Of a stretch of 64,000 nucleotides of DNA, positions 38,397 through 47,730 are shown one piece after another (the first letter of the stretch is position 1; the number at the start of each line of letters is the position of its first letter). The notes beneath the pieces are model-generated. The model had not been told where the DNA came from and searched no databases. It worked only from the letters and a program-made list of their open reading frames with translations. A program made the position numbers and the translations under genes. Source of the stretch: JAIBJN01 sp963847985 (GTDB lineage: Bacteria; Actinomycetota; Thermoleophilia; Gaiellales; Gaiellaceae); the NCBI GenBank assembly GCA_963847985.1, contig CAWKBS010000009.1, positions 310,001 through 374,000 on the forward strand, given 5' to 3'.

Positions 38397-39443
38397 TCAG
38401 TCCTCGTAGATCTCCTCGACGAAGCGCGAGAGCTCGTGGGCGGCTGCGCGCACGGCGGCAATCGCCCCCTCGTAGTCCATGCGGGTCGGCCCGAGCAGGC
38501 TGACCGTCCCGAGGTTGATGTGCTGGAGACCGTACGCCGCGCCCACGAGGGACACGCCGGCGAGGTCCGGGTCGTCCAGATCCGGGCCGACGCGCACGAA
38601 CGGCCGCTTCGAGCCGAGGCTCGCGCGGAGCAGGTCGAGCACCGCGGCCCGCTGCTCCAGCACCTCGAGCAGCCGCCGGTAGGTGCGGAGCTCATCCGTC
38701 CGGAACTCGTCCAGCACGCCCGCGGTTCCGCCGACGTAGAGCACCGGCTCCTCGGCCTCGAGGACGTCCGTGAACGCCGGGCGCACGCGCTCGAGGAACA
38801 CACGCTCGCTGTCCGAGAGGGCGGCGTCCTCGAACCGCGCCCGCAGGAGACGGGCGCCGAGGCGGAGGCCCGCGACCGTCTCGTTCAGGTACTGCCCCGC
38901 CCACTCGGCGAGTCCGGGGTCGACGGGCTCCTCGAACGTGAAGAGCCGCTTCGTCACCCCGCCGGTCGACGTGATCACGACGACCATCACGACCCGCGGC
39001 TGCAGGCCCAGGACCTCGACGTGCCGCACCATGGTCGTCTCGAGCGGCGGGGCCGAGACGAGTGCGAGCAGATGCGTCAGGTCCGCAAGCACCTCCGTCG
39101 TGGCGCGCAACGCCGCGTCGACCTGGCTCTCGACCCCGGAGAGGTCGAGCTCGAGGTCGCCCGGCCGCGGCTCGAGACGATCGAGCAAGCGGTCGACGAA
39201 CAGGCGGTAGCCGGCATCCGTCGGCACGCGGCCGGCGGACGTGTGCGGGTGCATCAGGAGCCCATGCTCCTCGAGCACGGCGAGCTCGTAGCGCACGGTC
39301 GACGAGGAGACGTCCAGCCCCGTGCGCTCGACGAGGGTCTTCGAGCCCACAGGCGTCCCCGTGGCGACGTACTCCTCGACCACCCGCGCGAGGATGAGCT
39401 CCTGGCGCGGGCTGAGACGAAGCTCCTGTGCGTCCGGCATCAC
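38397..39443 (-). CDS. hrcA: Heat-inducible transcription repressor HrcA
   Basis: 348 aa. N-terminal winged helix (LSPRQELILARVVEEYVATGTPVGSKTL) and a GAF-like ligand domain (GPTRMDYEGAIAAVRAAA near the end). It represses chaperone genes through CIRCE elements. I did not find CIRCE near this gene. The GTG at 39443 is followed at once by ATG; the -10 TAGACT position favours the GTG. Confidence 0.95.
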   Translation of the reverse strand: MMPDAQELRLSPRQELILARVVEEYVATGTPVGSKTLVERTGLDVSSSTVRYELAVLEEHGLLMHPHTSAGRVPTDAGYRLFVDRLLDRLEPRPGDLELDLSGVESQVDAALRATTEVLADLTHLLALVSAPPLETTMVRHVEVLGLQPRVVMVVVITSTGGVTKRLFTFEEPVDPGLAEWAGQYLNETVAGLRLGARLLRARFEDAALSDSERVFLERVRPAFTDVLEAEEPVLYVGGTAGVLDEFRTDELRTYRRLLEVLEQRAAVLDLLRASLGSKRPFVRVGPDLDDPDLAGVSLVGAAYGLQHINLGTVSLLGPTRMDYEGAIAAVRAAAHELSRFVEEIYED

Positions 39444-39450
39444 AGCATTA

Positions 39451-39456
39451 AGTCTA
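39451..39456 (-). promoter_or_regulatory. -10 box of hrcA (leaderless)
   Basis: TAGACT on the minus strand overlaps the hemW stop codon and ends 7 bases before the hrcA GTG. It could give hrcA-dnaJ its own promoter inside the long operon. Confidence 0.4.
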
Positions 39457-40563
39457 GTTTGCAGGGCTTTCGACCATGAGCTCGGCCGTGACCCCGCCGC
39501 CGAGGAACCGGCCGCGCCGCGTCAGGGCCAGGCCTCCGTTCCGCCGCTCGGCGAGCCCGAGCCGCTCCATGCGGGCGAGCGCGCCCAGGTCGACGGCGCC
39601 GTCCACGCTGGCCAGCGGCAGCGGCTCGTCGAGGCGGAGCCCGAGCAGCAGGCGCTCGCGTAGGCGAACCTCCGGCGCGAGCGGCTCTTCCTCCCGCGGC
39701 GGTCGGCGCCCCTCGGCCAGCGCCGCAACGTAGCCGGCCAGGCTCGGCCGGTTTCGCCAGCGCAGTCCGGCAACGGTGGAGACCGCCCCGATCCCGATGC
39801 CGAGGTAGTCCTCGCCGAGCCAGTAGCCGAGGTTGTGCCGCGCCTGCCGGCCGGGCCGGCAGAAGTTCGCCGTCTCGTACCAGCGGTAGCCGGCGCCGAC
39901 GAGCGACTCCACGACGAGCTCGAAGTAGCCCTCCATCGCGTCCGCCTGACGAGCAAGCTCGTCGCCGTGCGCAATGGTGAAGCGCGTGCCGGGCTTCGCT
40001 TCGAGCTCGTAGCACGAAAGGTGCTCGGGACCGAGCGCGATCGCCTCTGCAAGGTCGAGGCGAAGGTCGGCGGGGCTCTGGCCGGGGATGCCGTAGACGA
40101 GATCGAGCGAGATGTTGTCGAATCCGGCATCACGGAGATGGTAGAACGCAGCCCGGACGGCCTCCGGCGCGGCCCGGCGCTCCAGCAGCGCCAGCAGTTC
40201 ACGCTGAAAGCTCTGGGCACCGAGGGAAACGCGCGAGACTCCGCCTTCCCGCAGGAGCGCCGCCAGCACCGGCGTGACGGTCTCCGGGTTCGCCTCCACA
40301 GTCAGCTCGGCCGCCTCGGGCAGGGCCGCGAGCAGTCGGGCAAGCTCGGCCGGCTCGGTGAACGTCGGCGTGCCGCCTCCGAGAAACACCGTCTCAACGT
40401 CGCCGGCCAGCGCGCCGCGCTCGAGCTCGAGCTCTGCGAGCAACGCGTCGACGTAGGCGCCGTGGCCCTGACGTCGGCCGACGAGCGTCACGAAGTCGCA
40501 GTACCCGCAGCGGTGCGCGCAGAAGGGCAGGTGGACGTACAGGTGGCGGACGCCGGCGCTCAC
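39454..40563 (-). CDS. hemW: Radical SAM heme chaperone HemW
   Basis: 369 aa. Radical-SAM motif CAHRCGYC following LYVHLPF, then FLGGGTPT, VEANPETV and the C-terminal HemN-like domain. The lack of a further cysteine after CxxxCxxC fits HemW rather than true coproporphyrinogen dehydrogenase. GTG start overlaps the lepA stop (GTGA). Confidence 0.93.
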   Translation of the reverse strand: MSAGVRHLYVHLPFCAHRCGYCDFVTLVGRRQGHGAYVDALLAELELERGALAGDVETVFLGGGTPTFTEPAELARLLAALPEAAELTVEANPETVTPVLAALLREGGVSRVSLGAQSFQRELLALLERRAAPEAVRAAFYHLRDAGFDNISLDLVYGIPGQSPADLRLDLAEAIALGPEHLSCYELEAKPGTRFTIAHGDELARQADAMEGYFELVVESLVGAGYRWYETANFCRPGRQARHNLGYWLGEDYLGIGIGAVSTVAGLRWRNRPSLAGYVAALAEGRRPPREEEPLAPEVRLRERLLLGLRLDEPLPLASVDGAVDLGALARMERLGLAERRNGGLALTRRGRFLGGGVTAELMVESPAN

Positions 40564-42350
40564 TTGCGCTCTCCGTCCAGGTTGAGGACAGCGAGGAAGG
40601 CCTCCTGCGGCACCTCTACGGCCCCGACCTGCTTCATGCGCTTCTTGCCCTTCTTCTGCCGCTCGAGGAGCTTCCGCTTGCGGGTGATGTCGCCGCCGTA
40701 GCACTTGGCAAGCACGTCCTTGCGCCGCGCCTTGATGGTCTCCCGCGCGATGATCCGCGATCCGATGGCCGCCTGCACCGGCACGTCGAACATCTGCCGT
40801 GGAATCTCCTTGCGCAACCGATCGACGAGCGCGCGTCCGCGAGCGTACGCGCCGTCCCGGTGCACGATGAGGCTGAGCGCGTCGACAGGGTCGCCCGCGA
40901 GCAGCACGTCGACGCGGACGAGGTCGCCCGGCTCGAAGCCGACGACGTCGTAGTCGAAGCTCGCGTAGCCGCGCGTCCGGCTCTTCAGCTGGTCGTAGTA
41001 GTCGTAGACGATCTCGGCGAGGGGTAGGTCGAAGACGAGCAGGACACGAGCCTCGCTCAGGTACTCCATGTGGTGGAAGCGACCCCGCCGCTCGTTGTTC
41101 AGCTCCATGACCGACCCGACGAAGTCCTTCGGCACGATCGTGGTCGCGCGGATGTAGGGCTCCTCGACCACCTCCACCTCGCGCGGCATGTCGGCCGGGT
41201 TGTGCACCTCGGACTCCTCGCCGGCCTTGGAGAGGACGCGGTAGGCGACGTTCGGCGCGGTGACGAGTAGGTCGAGGTCGAACTCGCGCTCGAGGCGCTC
41301 GCGCACGATCTCCATGTGCAGTAGGCCGAGGAAGCCGCAGCGGAAGCCGAAGCCGAGCGCCTGCGAGGTCTCCGGCTCGTAGAAGAGCGATGCATCGTTG
41401 AGCTTCAGCCGCTCGAGCGCGTCGCGAAGCTCCGGGTACTCGTCGGAGTCGGTCGGAAAGAGACCGGCGAAGACTGTCGGCTTGACGTCCTTGTAGCCCG
41501 GAAGCGGCTCCGTTGCGGGATGCTCCTGCGCCGTCAGCGTCTCGCCGACGCGCAACCGGCTGACGTCCTTGAGCCCGGTGACGACGTAGCCGACCTCGCC
41601 GGCCTCCAGCGTCGGCGTCGGGCTGCGCTCGGGCGAGAAGAAGCCGAGCTCCTCGGCCTCGAAGCGCGTTCCCGACGCCATCGCGCGCACCGGCTGCCGG
41701 GTCGAGAAGCACCCGTCGACCATGCGCACGAAGGCAACGACGCCGCGGTACTGGTCGTAGGCCGAGTCGAAGACGAGCGCGCGCGGCGGCGCCCCGGGAT
41801 CGCCCTCGGGCGGCGGAATGCGCTCGACGATCGCGTCCAGCACGGCCTCGACCCCGTCCCCGGTCTTCGCCGAGATGCGAAGCACGCGATCCGGGCTCTC
41901 GCCCACGAGCTGGGAGACCTCGGCTGCAGCGGCGGCGGGATCGGCCTGCGGCAGGTCGATCTTGTTCACCAACGGGACGATCTCGAGGTCGTTCTCGATG
42001 GCGAGATACGCGTTGGCGAGGGTCTGCGCCTCGATGCCCTGCGCGGCGTCGACCACCAGGAGCGCGCCCTCGCACGCCTGTAGGGCGCGTGAGACCTCGT
42101 ACGTGAAGTCGACGTGGCCGGGCGTGTCGATGAGGTTGAGCTGGTGGCCGCGCCAAAGCACGCGCACGGCCTGCGCCTTGATGGTGATCCCACGCTCGCG
42201 CTCGAGCTCCATGGAGTCGAGCACTTGCTCGCGCATCTCCCGCCGGGACAGCGTCTGCGTCACCTCGAGGATGCGGTCGGCCAGGGTCGACTTCCCGTGG
42301 TCGATGTGGGCGACGATCGAGAAGTTGCGGATGGAGTCGAGGGCTGTCAT
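40560..42350 (-). CDS. lepA: Elongation factor 4 (LepA)
   Basis: 596 aa. G1 AHIDHGKST, G3 DTPGHVDF, G4 NKID. The C-terminal LepA-specific domain contains RETIKARRKDVLAKCYGGD. Ribosome-associated GTPase with a role in initiation or back-translocation. It starts 8 bases after murJ. Confidence 0.97.
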   Translation of the reverse strand: MTALDSIRNFSIVAHIDHGKSTLADRILEVTQTLSRREMREQVLDSMELERERGITIKAQAVRVLWRGHQLNLIDTPGHVDFTYEVSRALQACEGALLVVDAAQGIEAQTLANAYLAIENDLEIVPLVNKIDLPQADPAAAAAEVSQLVGESPDRVLRISAKTGDGVEAVLDAIVERIPPPEGDPGAPPRALVFDSAYDQYRGVVAFVRMVDGCFSTRQPVRAMASGTRFEAEELGFFSPERSPTPTLEAGEVGYVVTGLKDVSRLRVGETLTAQEHPATEPLPGYKDVKPTVFAGLFPTDSDEYPELRDALERLKLNDASLFYEPETSQALGFGFRCGFLGLLHMEIVRERLEREFDLDLLVTAPNVAYRVLSKAGEESEVHNPADMPREVEVVEEPYIRATTIVPKDFVGSVMELNNERRGRFHHMEYLSEARVLLVFDLPLAEIVYDYYDQLKSRTRGYASFDYDVVGFEPGDLVRVDVLLAGDPVDALSLIVHRDGAYARGRALVDRLRKEIPRQMFDVPVQAAIGSRIIARETIKARRKDVLAKCYGGDITRKRKLLERQKKGKKRMKQVGAVEVPQEAFLAVLNLDGERK

Positions 42351-42358
42351 CGCTGTGG

Positions 42359-43951
42359 CTAGTCCGTTGTACCGGATCGGCGACGCAGCGAGAGCAGCGC
42401 CTGCAGCTCGCGGACGCGGAGAGCGGCCGACGCGGCGACGAAGACGGCGGTCCCGGCAGCGATGCCGAGGCCGACCGAAAGGATCTGCGCGCCGAGCGAG
42501 CGCCCGAGCGTCTGGTCGAGCCCGTACCAGACGCCGAGCGCGGCCGCGGCCGCGCCCACGGACGCCGCCGCGATCCTGACGTAGGACGAGAGGACCTCCC
42601 CGCCGTCCAGCCGCCCGAGCCGGCGGCGGAGGACCACGGCCAGCGCGAGGGTGCCGGCGATGTTCACGATCGAGGTGGCGAGGGGGATGCCCCAGACTCC
42701 GACCCGGTAGAGCAGCGCGGCCAGCACGGCATTGAGGACGAGGTTCCCGAGCGCGACCCAAGTCGGCACCCAGGGTGACTGGAGGCTGAAGAACGAGCGG
42801 CTCAGTAGGAGCATCGTCCCGTTGAACGTGAGGCCGAGCGCGAAGGCGGCGAGAGCGCCGGCGACGACGGGCGTCTGTTCGGCCGTGAACTCGCCGCGCT
42901 CATAGAGCAACCTGACGATCGGCTCCGCCAGCACTGCGGCAATTGCGCTGGCGGGCAGGAGAAGGAAACCGATCTGACGGAGGCCGAGCGTGACGGTGCT
43001 CCGGAAGCCGTCGGTGTCGCTCCGGGCGGCGAGCCGCGAGAGGCGCGGGAAGAGCACCGTGGCGACGGCGACGGCGAACATCCCCTGGGGAAGCATGTAG
43101 ATCCTGAAGGCGGCGTCGATGGCGCTGGGCGCGAGCTGCGGGTCGACGAACCTCGAAGCGAAGAACGTGTTGACGACGAAGTTGAAGTTGATGAGCCCGA
43201 CGCCGAGGGTCACGGGCAGCATCAGCGTCAGCACGCGCCTGACCGCAGGATCCTTCAGGTCGAGTACGGCGCGGATGCTCCCGTCGCGCCGCCGGAGCCA
43301 CCAGACCGGCGTGACCGTCTGGATGACCGTGCCGACGAGGACGCCCCCCGCGTAGACGTACAGCTGAGCCTCCTCGCTCTCGAACCGGGGCGCCACGAAG
43401 ATGAGCGAGGCGATGATCGCCAGGTTCCACAGCACGGGCAGCAGTGCCTGGGCCGTGAACTCCTCGTACGAGTTGAGGATCCCGACGAGGATGCCCGAGA
43501 GGCCCATCAGGACCACCACCGGGAAGAGGATGCGGGACAGGGTGGTGGCGAGGTCCTCGAGGTCCCCGAGGCCGAAGATGCGCATGATCAGCGGCGCCAG
43601 GAGCATCAGCAGGCCTGTAAGCGCGCCGAGCACGATGAGCACCAGCCAGAAGAGCGTCGACGCCATCCGCCAGGCGCGCTCCCGCTGCTCCTTCTCGAGC
43701 AGCTCGCTGAAGACGGGGACGAACGCCGCCCCGAGCGCGGCGTCGGCCGCCAGGGCACGGACGAGGTTCGGGATCTGGAACGCGACGGTGAACGCGTTGA
43801 TGTCGCCCTCGACGCCGAACGCACGGCGGGCGACGATCTCGCGGAAGAGCCCGAGCACCCGCGAGACCCCCGTGATCGCCGCGAACGTCGCCGTCGAGAA
43901 CGCCAGGCGACGCCGTTTTCGGCCGCTGTGCGGCAGGCCCGCGTCGCTCAC
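42359..43951 (-). CDS. murJ: Lipid II flippase MurJ
   Basis: 530 aa with about 14 membrane helices of the MOP superfamily. Family motifs include the N-terminal GVSRVLGLFREIVARRAFG and the pore region LPQGMFAVAVATVLFPRLS. Flips lipid-linked peptidoglycan precursor across the membrane. GTG start; TATCCT ends 7 bases before it. First gene of the 14-kb operon and divergent from rpsT. Confidence 0.94.
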   Translation of the reverse strand: MSDAGLPHSGRKRRRLAFSTATFAAITGVSRVLGLFREIVARRAFGVEGDINAFTVAFQIPNLVRALAADAALGAAFVPVFSELLEKEQRERAWRMASTLFWLVLIVLGALTGLLMLLAPLIMRIFGLGDLEDLATTLSRILFPVVVLMGLSGILVGILNSYEEFTAQALLPVLWNLAIIASLIFVAPRFESEEAQLYVYAGGVLVGTVIQTVTPVWWLRRRDGSIRAVLDLKDPAVRRVLTLMLPVTLGVGLINFNFVVNTFFASRFVDPQLAPSAIDAAFRIYMLPQGMFAVAVATVLFPRLSRLAARSDTDGFRSTVTLGLRQIGFLLLPASAIAAVLAEPIVRLLYERGEFTAEQTPVVAGALAAFALGLTFNGTMLLLSRSFFSLQSPWVPTWVALGNLVLNAVLAALLYRVGVWGIPLATSIVNIAGTLALAVVLRRRLGRLDGGEVLSSYVRIAAASVGAAAAALGVWYGLDQTLGRSLGAQILSVGLGIAAGTAVFVAASAALRVRELQALLSLRRRSGTTD

Positions 43952-43958
43952 CGGGCCG

Positions 43959-43964
43959 AGGATA
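43959..43964 (-). promoter_or_regulatory. -10 box of murJ operon (leaderless)
   Basis: TATCCT on the minus strand, 7 bases before the murJ GTG. Likely main promoter of the murJ-to-peptidase operon. Confidence 0.45.
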
Positions 43965-43994
43965 GGGAAGGGGCCAGAGCTACCGGCCTCTTGC

Positions 43995-44000
43995 TACGAT
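43995..44000 (+). promoter_or_regulatory. -10 box of rpsT
   Basis: TACGAT with a likely start about 7 bases downstream, giving a leader of roughly 27 bases that consists mainly of one hairpin. Confidence 0.45.
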
Positions 44001-44007
44001 TCTCCGC

Positions 44008-44027
44008 GGCCCCGTCGGGGGCCTTTT
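44008..44027 (+). terminator. Terminator-like 5' hairpin in the rpsT leader
   Basis: GGCCCC/GGGGCC stem with loop GTCG, followed by TTTT, ending 6 bases before the rpsT ATG. It sits almost at the predicted 5' end of the mRNA. It could act as an attenuator, a translational control site for S20, or a 5' stabiliser. Confidence 0.5.
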
Positions 44028-44033
44028 CTCCGT

Positions 44034-44300
44034 ATGCCGAACATCAAGCAGCAGAAGCGCCGAGTGTCGATTGCCTCCCGCCAGCGGTTGGAGAATCTCC
44101 GCTACCGGTCGACGGCCAAGACGCTCTACAAGCGCCTCGAGGACGCCGTCGCCGAGGGTGACAAGGACGCGACCGCGGTCGCGCATCACGATCTCGTCAG
44201 CTGCCTCGACCGAGCCGCGGCGCACCACGCGATCCACCCGAACCGGGCCGCGCGCAAGAAGTCCCAGGCAGCCCAGCTCGTCGCCGGCTCCTCCTCGTAG
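44034..44300 (+). CDS. rpsT: 30S ribosomal protein S20
   Basis: 88 aa, basic and helical: MPNIKQQKRRVSIASRQR at the start and HPNRAARKKSQ near the end, as usual in bS20. Binds 16S rRNA early in assembly. Monocistronic; divergent from murJ. Confidence 0.96.
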   Translation: MPNIKQQKRRVSIASRQRLENLRYRSTAKTLYKRLEDAVAEGDKDATAVAHHDLVSCLDRAAAHHAIHPNRAARKKSQAAQLVAGSSS

Positions 44301-44445
44301 CCACTGCGAAAGCCTCGGCGCAGGGTCGTCGCTGAATCGTGACGGTCCGCGCCCCACGCGCGCGGATTTCACCGTTAGGCTCAGAAGCGGGTGGTGGGCC
44401 GGGGTGCCCCTCGCCGATGCCGGGCGCTGAGGCCGGAAACAGGCC

Positions 44446-45420
44446 CTACCTGCCCGCGGCCGGCTCCGGGACTCGCACGAGCTCCACGATCGCCCGCTCG
44501 AGCTCCAGCTCGCCCGCGAGCCTGCTGGCGCCCTTGAGGGCGGCGTCCAGCGAGGCCAAGCGGATCACCGCCTCGTCGAGCTCATCGCGCGTGTAGTTCT
44601 CGGCATGGCCGAGAGCCTTGCGGACGCGGAACTCGTGCTTGCGGAGGCGCTTGGCGATGTCCTTCACCCCCAGGCCCTCCTCGCCGAGCGCCTGCGCCTG
44701 CCGGACGAGGGCGACCTGGGAAGAGAGGCGCATGGCGATCACAAACGGGTCGGCTCCGCGCTCGAGGTCGGTCTGGCAGGCGGTCAGCGCGCCGGGGAGG
44801 TCACGGCCGCCCCAGGCGTCCATGATCGCCCAGGCAGAGGCCTCCTGGGCGGGTGCGGCCAGGAGCTCGACCTCCCGCCGCCCGATGGTCTCGCCGCCGG
44901 CCCAGGCTGCGAGCTTCTCGACCTCGGTGGCGAGGGCGGTCGCATCGTCGCCGACGATCTCGACGAGCGCCCGGGCCGCTTCGCCGTCGGCCTCGAGGCC
45001 GACCCGCTCGAACTGCGCGCGGACCCAGCTCGGGAGATCGCGCGGCCGCGGCACCTCGAACGCCAGCACTTCCCCCGCCTTCGCACAGAGGCCTGGTAGC
45101 GACGAGCCCTTCAGCTCGCCGGCGACGAGCGCGAGGACGGCGCTCTCGACCGGACGGGCCAGATAGGCGGCGACGGCTTCCTCGTCCTGCTTCTTCCAGC
45201 GTTCGACGTCCTCGACGATCACGAGCCGCCCGCCCTCGTCGGCGAAGAGGCCCAGCGCGTTCAGCGCCGCGACGGCCTCGTCGCCCGCTGTCGTTTCCGC
45301 GGACAGGGTCTCCACCGACTCGGCTCCGAACCGGGAGCGCAGGCGCTCGAGCGCCCGCCGGATCTTTGGACGGTCGCCGCCGGTGAGGAGGTAGATCGGG
45401 CGGAGCTCGCTCTCGGCCAC
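44446..45420 (-). CDS. holA: DNA polymerase III subunit delta
   Basis: About 324 aa: AAA+-like clamp-loader subunit that opens the beta clamp. It begins AESELRPIYLLTGGDRPKIRRAL; conserved parts include ALNALGLFADEGGRLVIVEDVE and the C-terminal HEFRVRKALGHAENYT. A TTG at 45429 is in frame, but a -10 (TATGCT) ends 8 bases before the GTG at 45420, so I chose the latter. Follows comEC. Confidence 0.9.
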   Translation of the reverse strand: MAESELRPIYLLTGGDRPKIRRALERLRSRFGAESVETLSAETTAGDEAVAALNALGLFADEGGRLVIVEDVERWKKQDEEAVAAYLARPVESAVLALVAGELKGSSLPGLCAKAGEVLAFEVPRPRDLPSWVRAQFERVGLEADGEAARALVEIVGDDATALATEVEKLAAWAGGETIGRREVELLAAPAQEASAWAIMDAWGGRDLPGALTACQTDLERGADPFVIAMRLSSQVALVRQAQALGEEGLGVKDIAKRLRKHEFRVRKALGHAENYTRDELDEAVIRLASLDAALKGASRLAGELELERAIVELVRVPEPAAGR

Positions 45421-45428
45421 TGCGGCCA

Positions 45429-45434
45429 AGCATA
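45429..45434 (-). promoter_or_regulatory. -10 box of holA (leaderless)
   Basis: TATGCT on the minus strand, 8 bases before the GTG chosen as the holA start, within the 15-base gap after comEC. Confidence 0.4.
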
Positions 45435-45435
45435 G

Positions 45436-47721
45436 TCAGCCCGCTCTCGTGATCGAGATCTGCTCGCCGTCGCTCTCGAGCGTGATCCGTCCGTCCCGGT
45501 CGGTGCGGTAGACGGCGAGGCCGGGGAAACCTGCGAGCGCCGCCATCGTCTCGGGTGTCGGGTGCCCGTAGTCGTTGCGGCTCCCCACGGAGACCACCGC
45601 GACGCGTGGTCGAACGAGATCGAGCAGCTGTGTCAGGTGCGGATCCGCCGACCCATGGTGCGCGACCTTGAGGATCTCGACGGGTGGCGGGCTGAGCGGC
45701 ACCGTCACCGCTCCTTCCGCGTCGGCCGTCAGGAGCGCGTCGACGGTTCCGTACGACGCGACGATGACCACGGCGCTCAAATTGGGATCGGCGTCCGGGA
45801 GCGCAGGGCCGTCGGGCCAGAGGATCCGCAACCGTAATGCGCCTATCCGGATGCTCCGGCCTGCGCGAGCCTGGACGACCGGGACGCGTCGCTCGCTCGC
45901 GGCCGCGAGCGCGGCCTCGTGGTCCGCGCTCTGGGCGGGGATGGGCGGGTCGAGGACGCTGTGAACGTCGACCCGGTCGAGCACGTCGGCCGCGCCGCCG
46001 ATGTGATCGCGCTGCGGGTGTGTGAGAACGAGCGCGGCGAGCTCGTCGACTCCGAGCGCGTCGAGCTGTTTGGCCACGTTCGCCTCGGGCGGGCCCTGGT
46101 CGACGAGAACGGCACCCTCGGCGACCTCGAGGAGGATCGCGTCCCCCTGCCCTACGTCGAGCACAGTGATCCGCAGCCCTTTCGGCGGATCGGCCCGTTC
46201 GTCGGGGGCGGCGCGCCAGGCAACGGCGAGCGCGAGGGCCAGGCTTGCCACCGCAACCGCCTTGCGCGGCGACGGACCGCGCATCCGCACGAACACGAAC
46301 GCGAGCGCTGCGAGAGCCGCCAGGAGAGCGAGCGCCTGCGGCGAGCCGGCTTGTGCGTACGGGAGCCCGCCGACGAGCCGCGCGCAGAGCGCAAGGTACG
46401 CGGCCAGCCAGCTGTCCAGCCACACGAGCGCAGCTGCGGCCTCCGGCAGGACGGGGTGCAACGCAGCCGCGGCCAGGGCAAACCCGAGCAGGGGGGCGAC
46501 GACCGGGGCGGCGAGGGCGTTCGCCACGACGGCGTAGACGGGAATCGCCCCGAAGTGGAGCCAGAGAACCGGCGCGGTCACCAGCCCGCACGCAACGGAG
46601 ACGGCAATCGCCTCCGCGAGAAGCCGCGGCAACGGATAGCCCGCGAGCCTCCCGCTGATCCAGGGCACCAGGACGAAGATCGCCGCCACCGCGCTGAACG
46701 AGAGCTGAAAGCCCGGCTCGAGGAGGCTGTACGGATTCCAGGCGAGCAGGACGGCCGCGCCCACGAGCAGGAAGTACCAGCGGTCGCGCGGGCGAGACGC
46801 CAGCCACGCGAGCGAGGCGAGCCCGCCGGCGACGCCCGCACGGACGACCGACGGCTGCCAGCCTACGGCGAGGACGTAGGCGGCGACGGCTGCGAGCGCC
46901 GCCAGCTCTCCGACCCGGCGCGGCAGCCCGAGTGCCCAGACGAACAGGATCGTCCCGGCGATGACGTAGGCGACGTTCTGTCCCGAGACCGCGAGCAAGT
47001 GATAGAGGCCGGACGCGCGGAAACGCTCGCGCAGGTCGCGCTCGAGCCCCTCGTCTTCGCCGAGAACGACGCCGGCGAGGACCGCCCGCCGCTCCCCGGC
47101 CGGGGCGGACTCGAGCGACCGCGACACCCCGCGGCGAAGGCCGTCGGCGAGCCCGCCGATGCCGCCCCGGCTGCCGACCACCCGGAACCGGCTCGCCTTC
47201 AGGACGACGTGGATTCCCTGCCGGCGGAGGTAGCCTGCCTCGTCGAACTCGCCCTCACGCTCGGGCCCACGCGGAGCGGCGAGGCTCGCAACGACCTCGA
47301 GCACCGCTCCTTGCGCGGGTGCCTCGTCCGGAGGCAGCTCGAGCAGGGCGCGCTCGTCGGGCTCGACGTCGCCGAAGCGGCGCACCCGGACGGGCACGCG
47401 CAGCGCGAACTCGCTGCGGCGCGCCGGACCGGTGATCTCGACCAGAGCCGGCCCGGCCCGGCCGATCTCGGACTCGAGCAGGCTCCGATCGAGGGCGGCC
47501 AGGCGGAAGCTGCCCCACCACACGCCGGCGAGGACGAGCGCGCAGGCGAGGATCGGAACGCGGAGGTCGCGAGCGAGCGGCCCGCACAGCCCGACGACGG
47601 CCGCTGCCAGCAGGACGCCTGCGTGAGCCTCGCGGAGGAGGAGGGCGAGCGCGAGGCCCACGCAGAGGGCGCCGGCGAGCAGGTGCGCCGGCGGAAGCCG
47701 CTCGAGTCGGTCGCCCACCAC
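45436..47721 (-). CDS. comEC: DNA uptake channel ComEC/Rec2
   Basis: 761 aa. N-terminal membrane segments and an OB-like DUF4131 region (about 1-190), then the competence domain with many helices (LLAVSGQNVAYVIAGT is diagnostic). The C-terminal metallo-beta-lactamase fold has LTHPQRDHIGGAADVL and VAHHGS. Forms the inner-membrane pore for single-stranded DNA in natural transformation; the C-terminal domain may degrade the other strand. Follows comEA by 9 bases. Confidence 0.94.
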   Translation of the reverse strand: MVGDRLERLPPAHLLAGALCVGLALALLLREAHAGVLLAAAVVGLCGPLARDLRVPILACALVLAGVWWGSFRLAALDRSLLESEIGRAGPALVEITGPARRSEFALRVPVRVRRFGDVEPDERALLELPPDEAPAQGAVLEVVASLAAPRGPEREGEFDEAGYLRRQGIHVVLKASRFRVVGSRGGIGGLADGLRRGVSRSLESAPAGERRAVLAGVVLGEDEGLERDLRERFRASGLYHLLAVSGQNVAYVIAGTILFVWALGLPRRVGELAALAAVAAYVLAVGWQPSVVRAGVAGGLASLAWLASRPRDRWYFLLVGAAVLLAWNPYSLLEPGFQLSFSAVAAIFVLVPWISGRLAGYPLPRLLAEAIAVSVACGLVTAPVLWLHFGAIPVYAVVANALAAPVVAPLLGFALAAAALHPVLPEAAAALVWLDSWLAAYLALCARLVGGLPYAQAGSPQALALLAALAALAFVFVRMRGPSPRKAVAVASLALALAVAWRAAPDERADPPKGLRITVLDVGQGDAILLEVAEGAVLVDQGPPEANVAKQLDALGVDELAALVLTHPQRDHIGGAADVLDRVDVHSVLDPPIPAQSADHEAALAAASERRVPVVQARAGRSIRIGALRLRILWPDGPALPDADPNLSAVVIVASYGTVDALLTADAEGAVTVPLSPPPVEILKVAHHGSADPHLTQLLDLVRPRVAVVSVGSRNDYGHPTPETMAALAGFPGLAVYRTDRDGRITLESDGEQISITRAG

Positions 47722-47730
47722 GCGTGCGGC

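Noticed and set aside
39440..39480. CIRCE operator at hrcA
   Set aside because: No TTAGCACTC-N9-GAGTGCTAA-like repeat is visible near hrcA-dnaJ.
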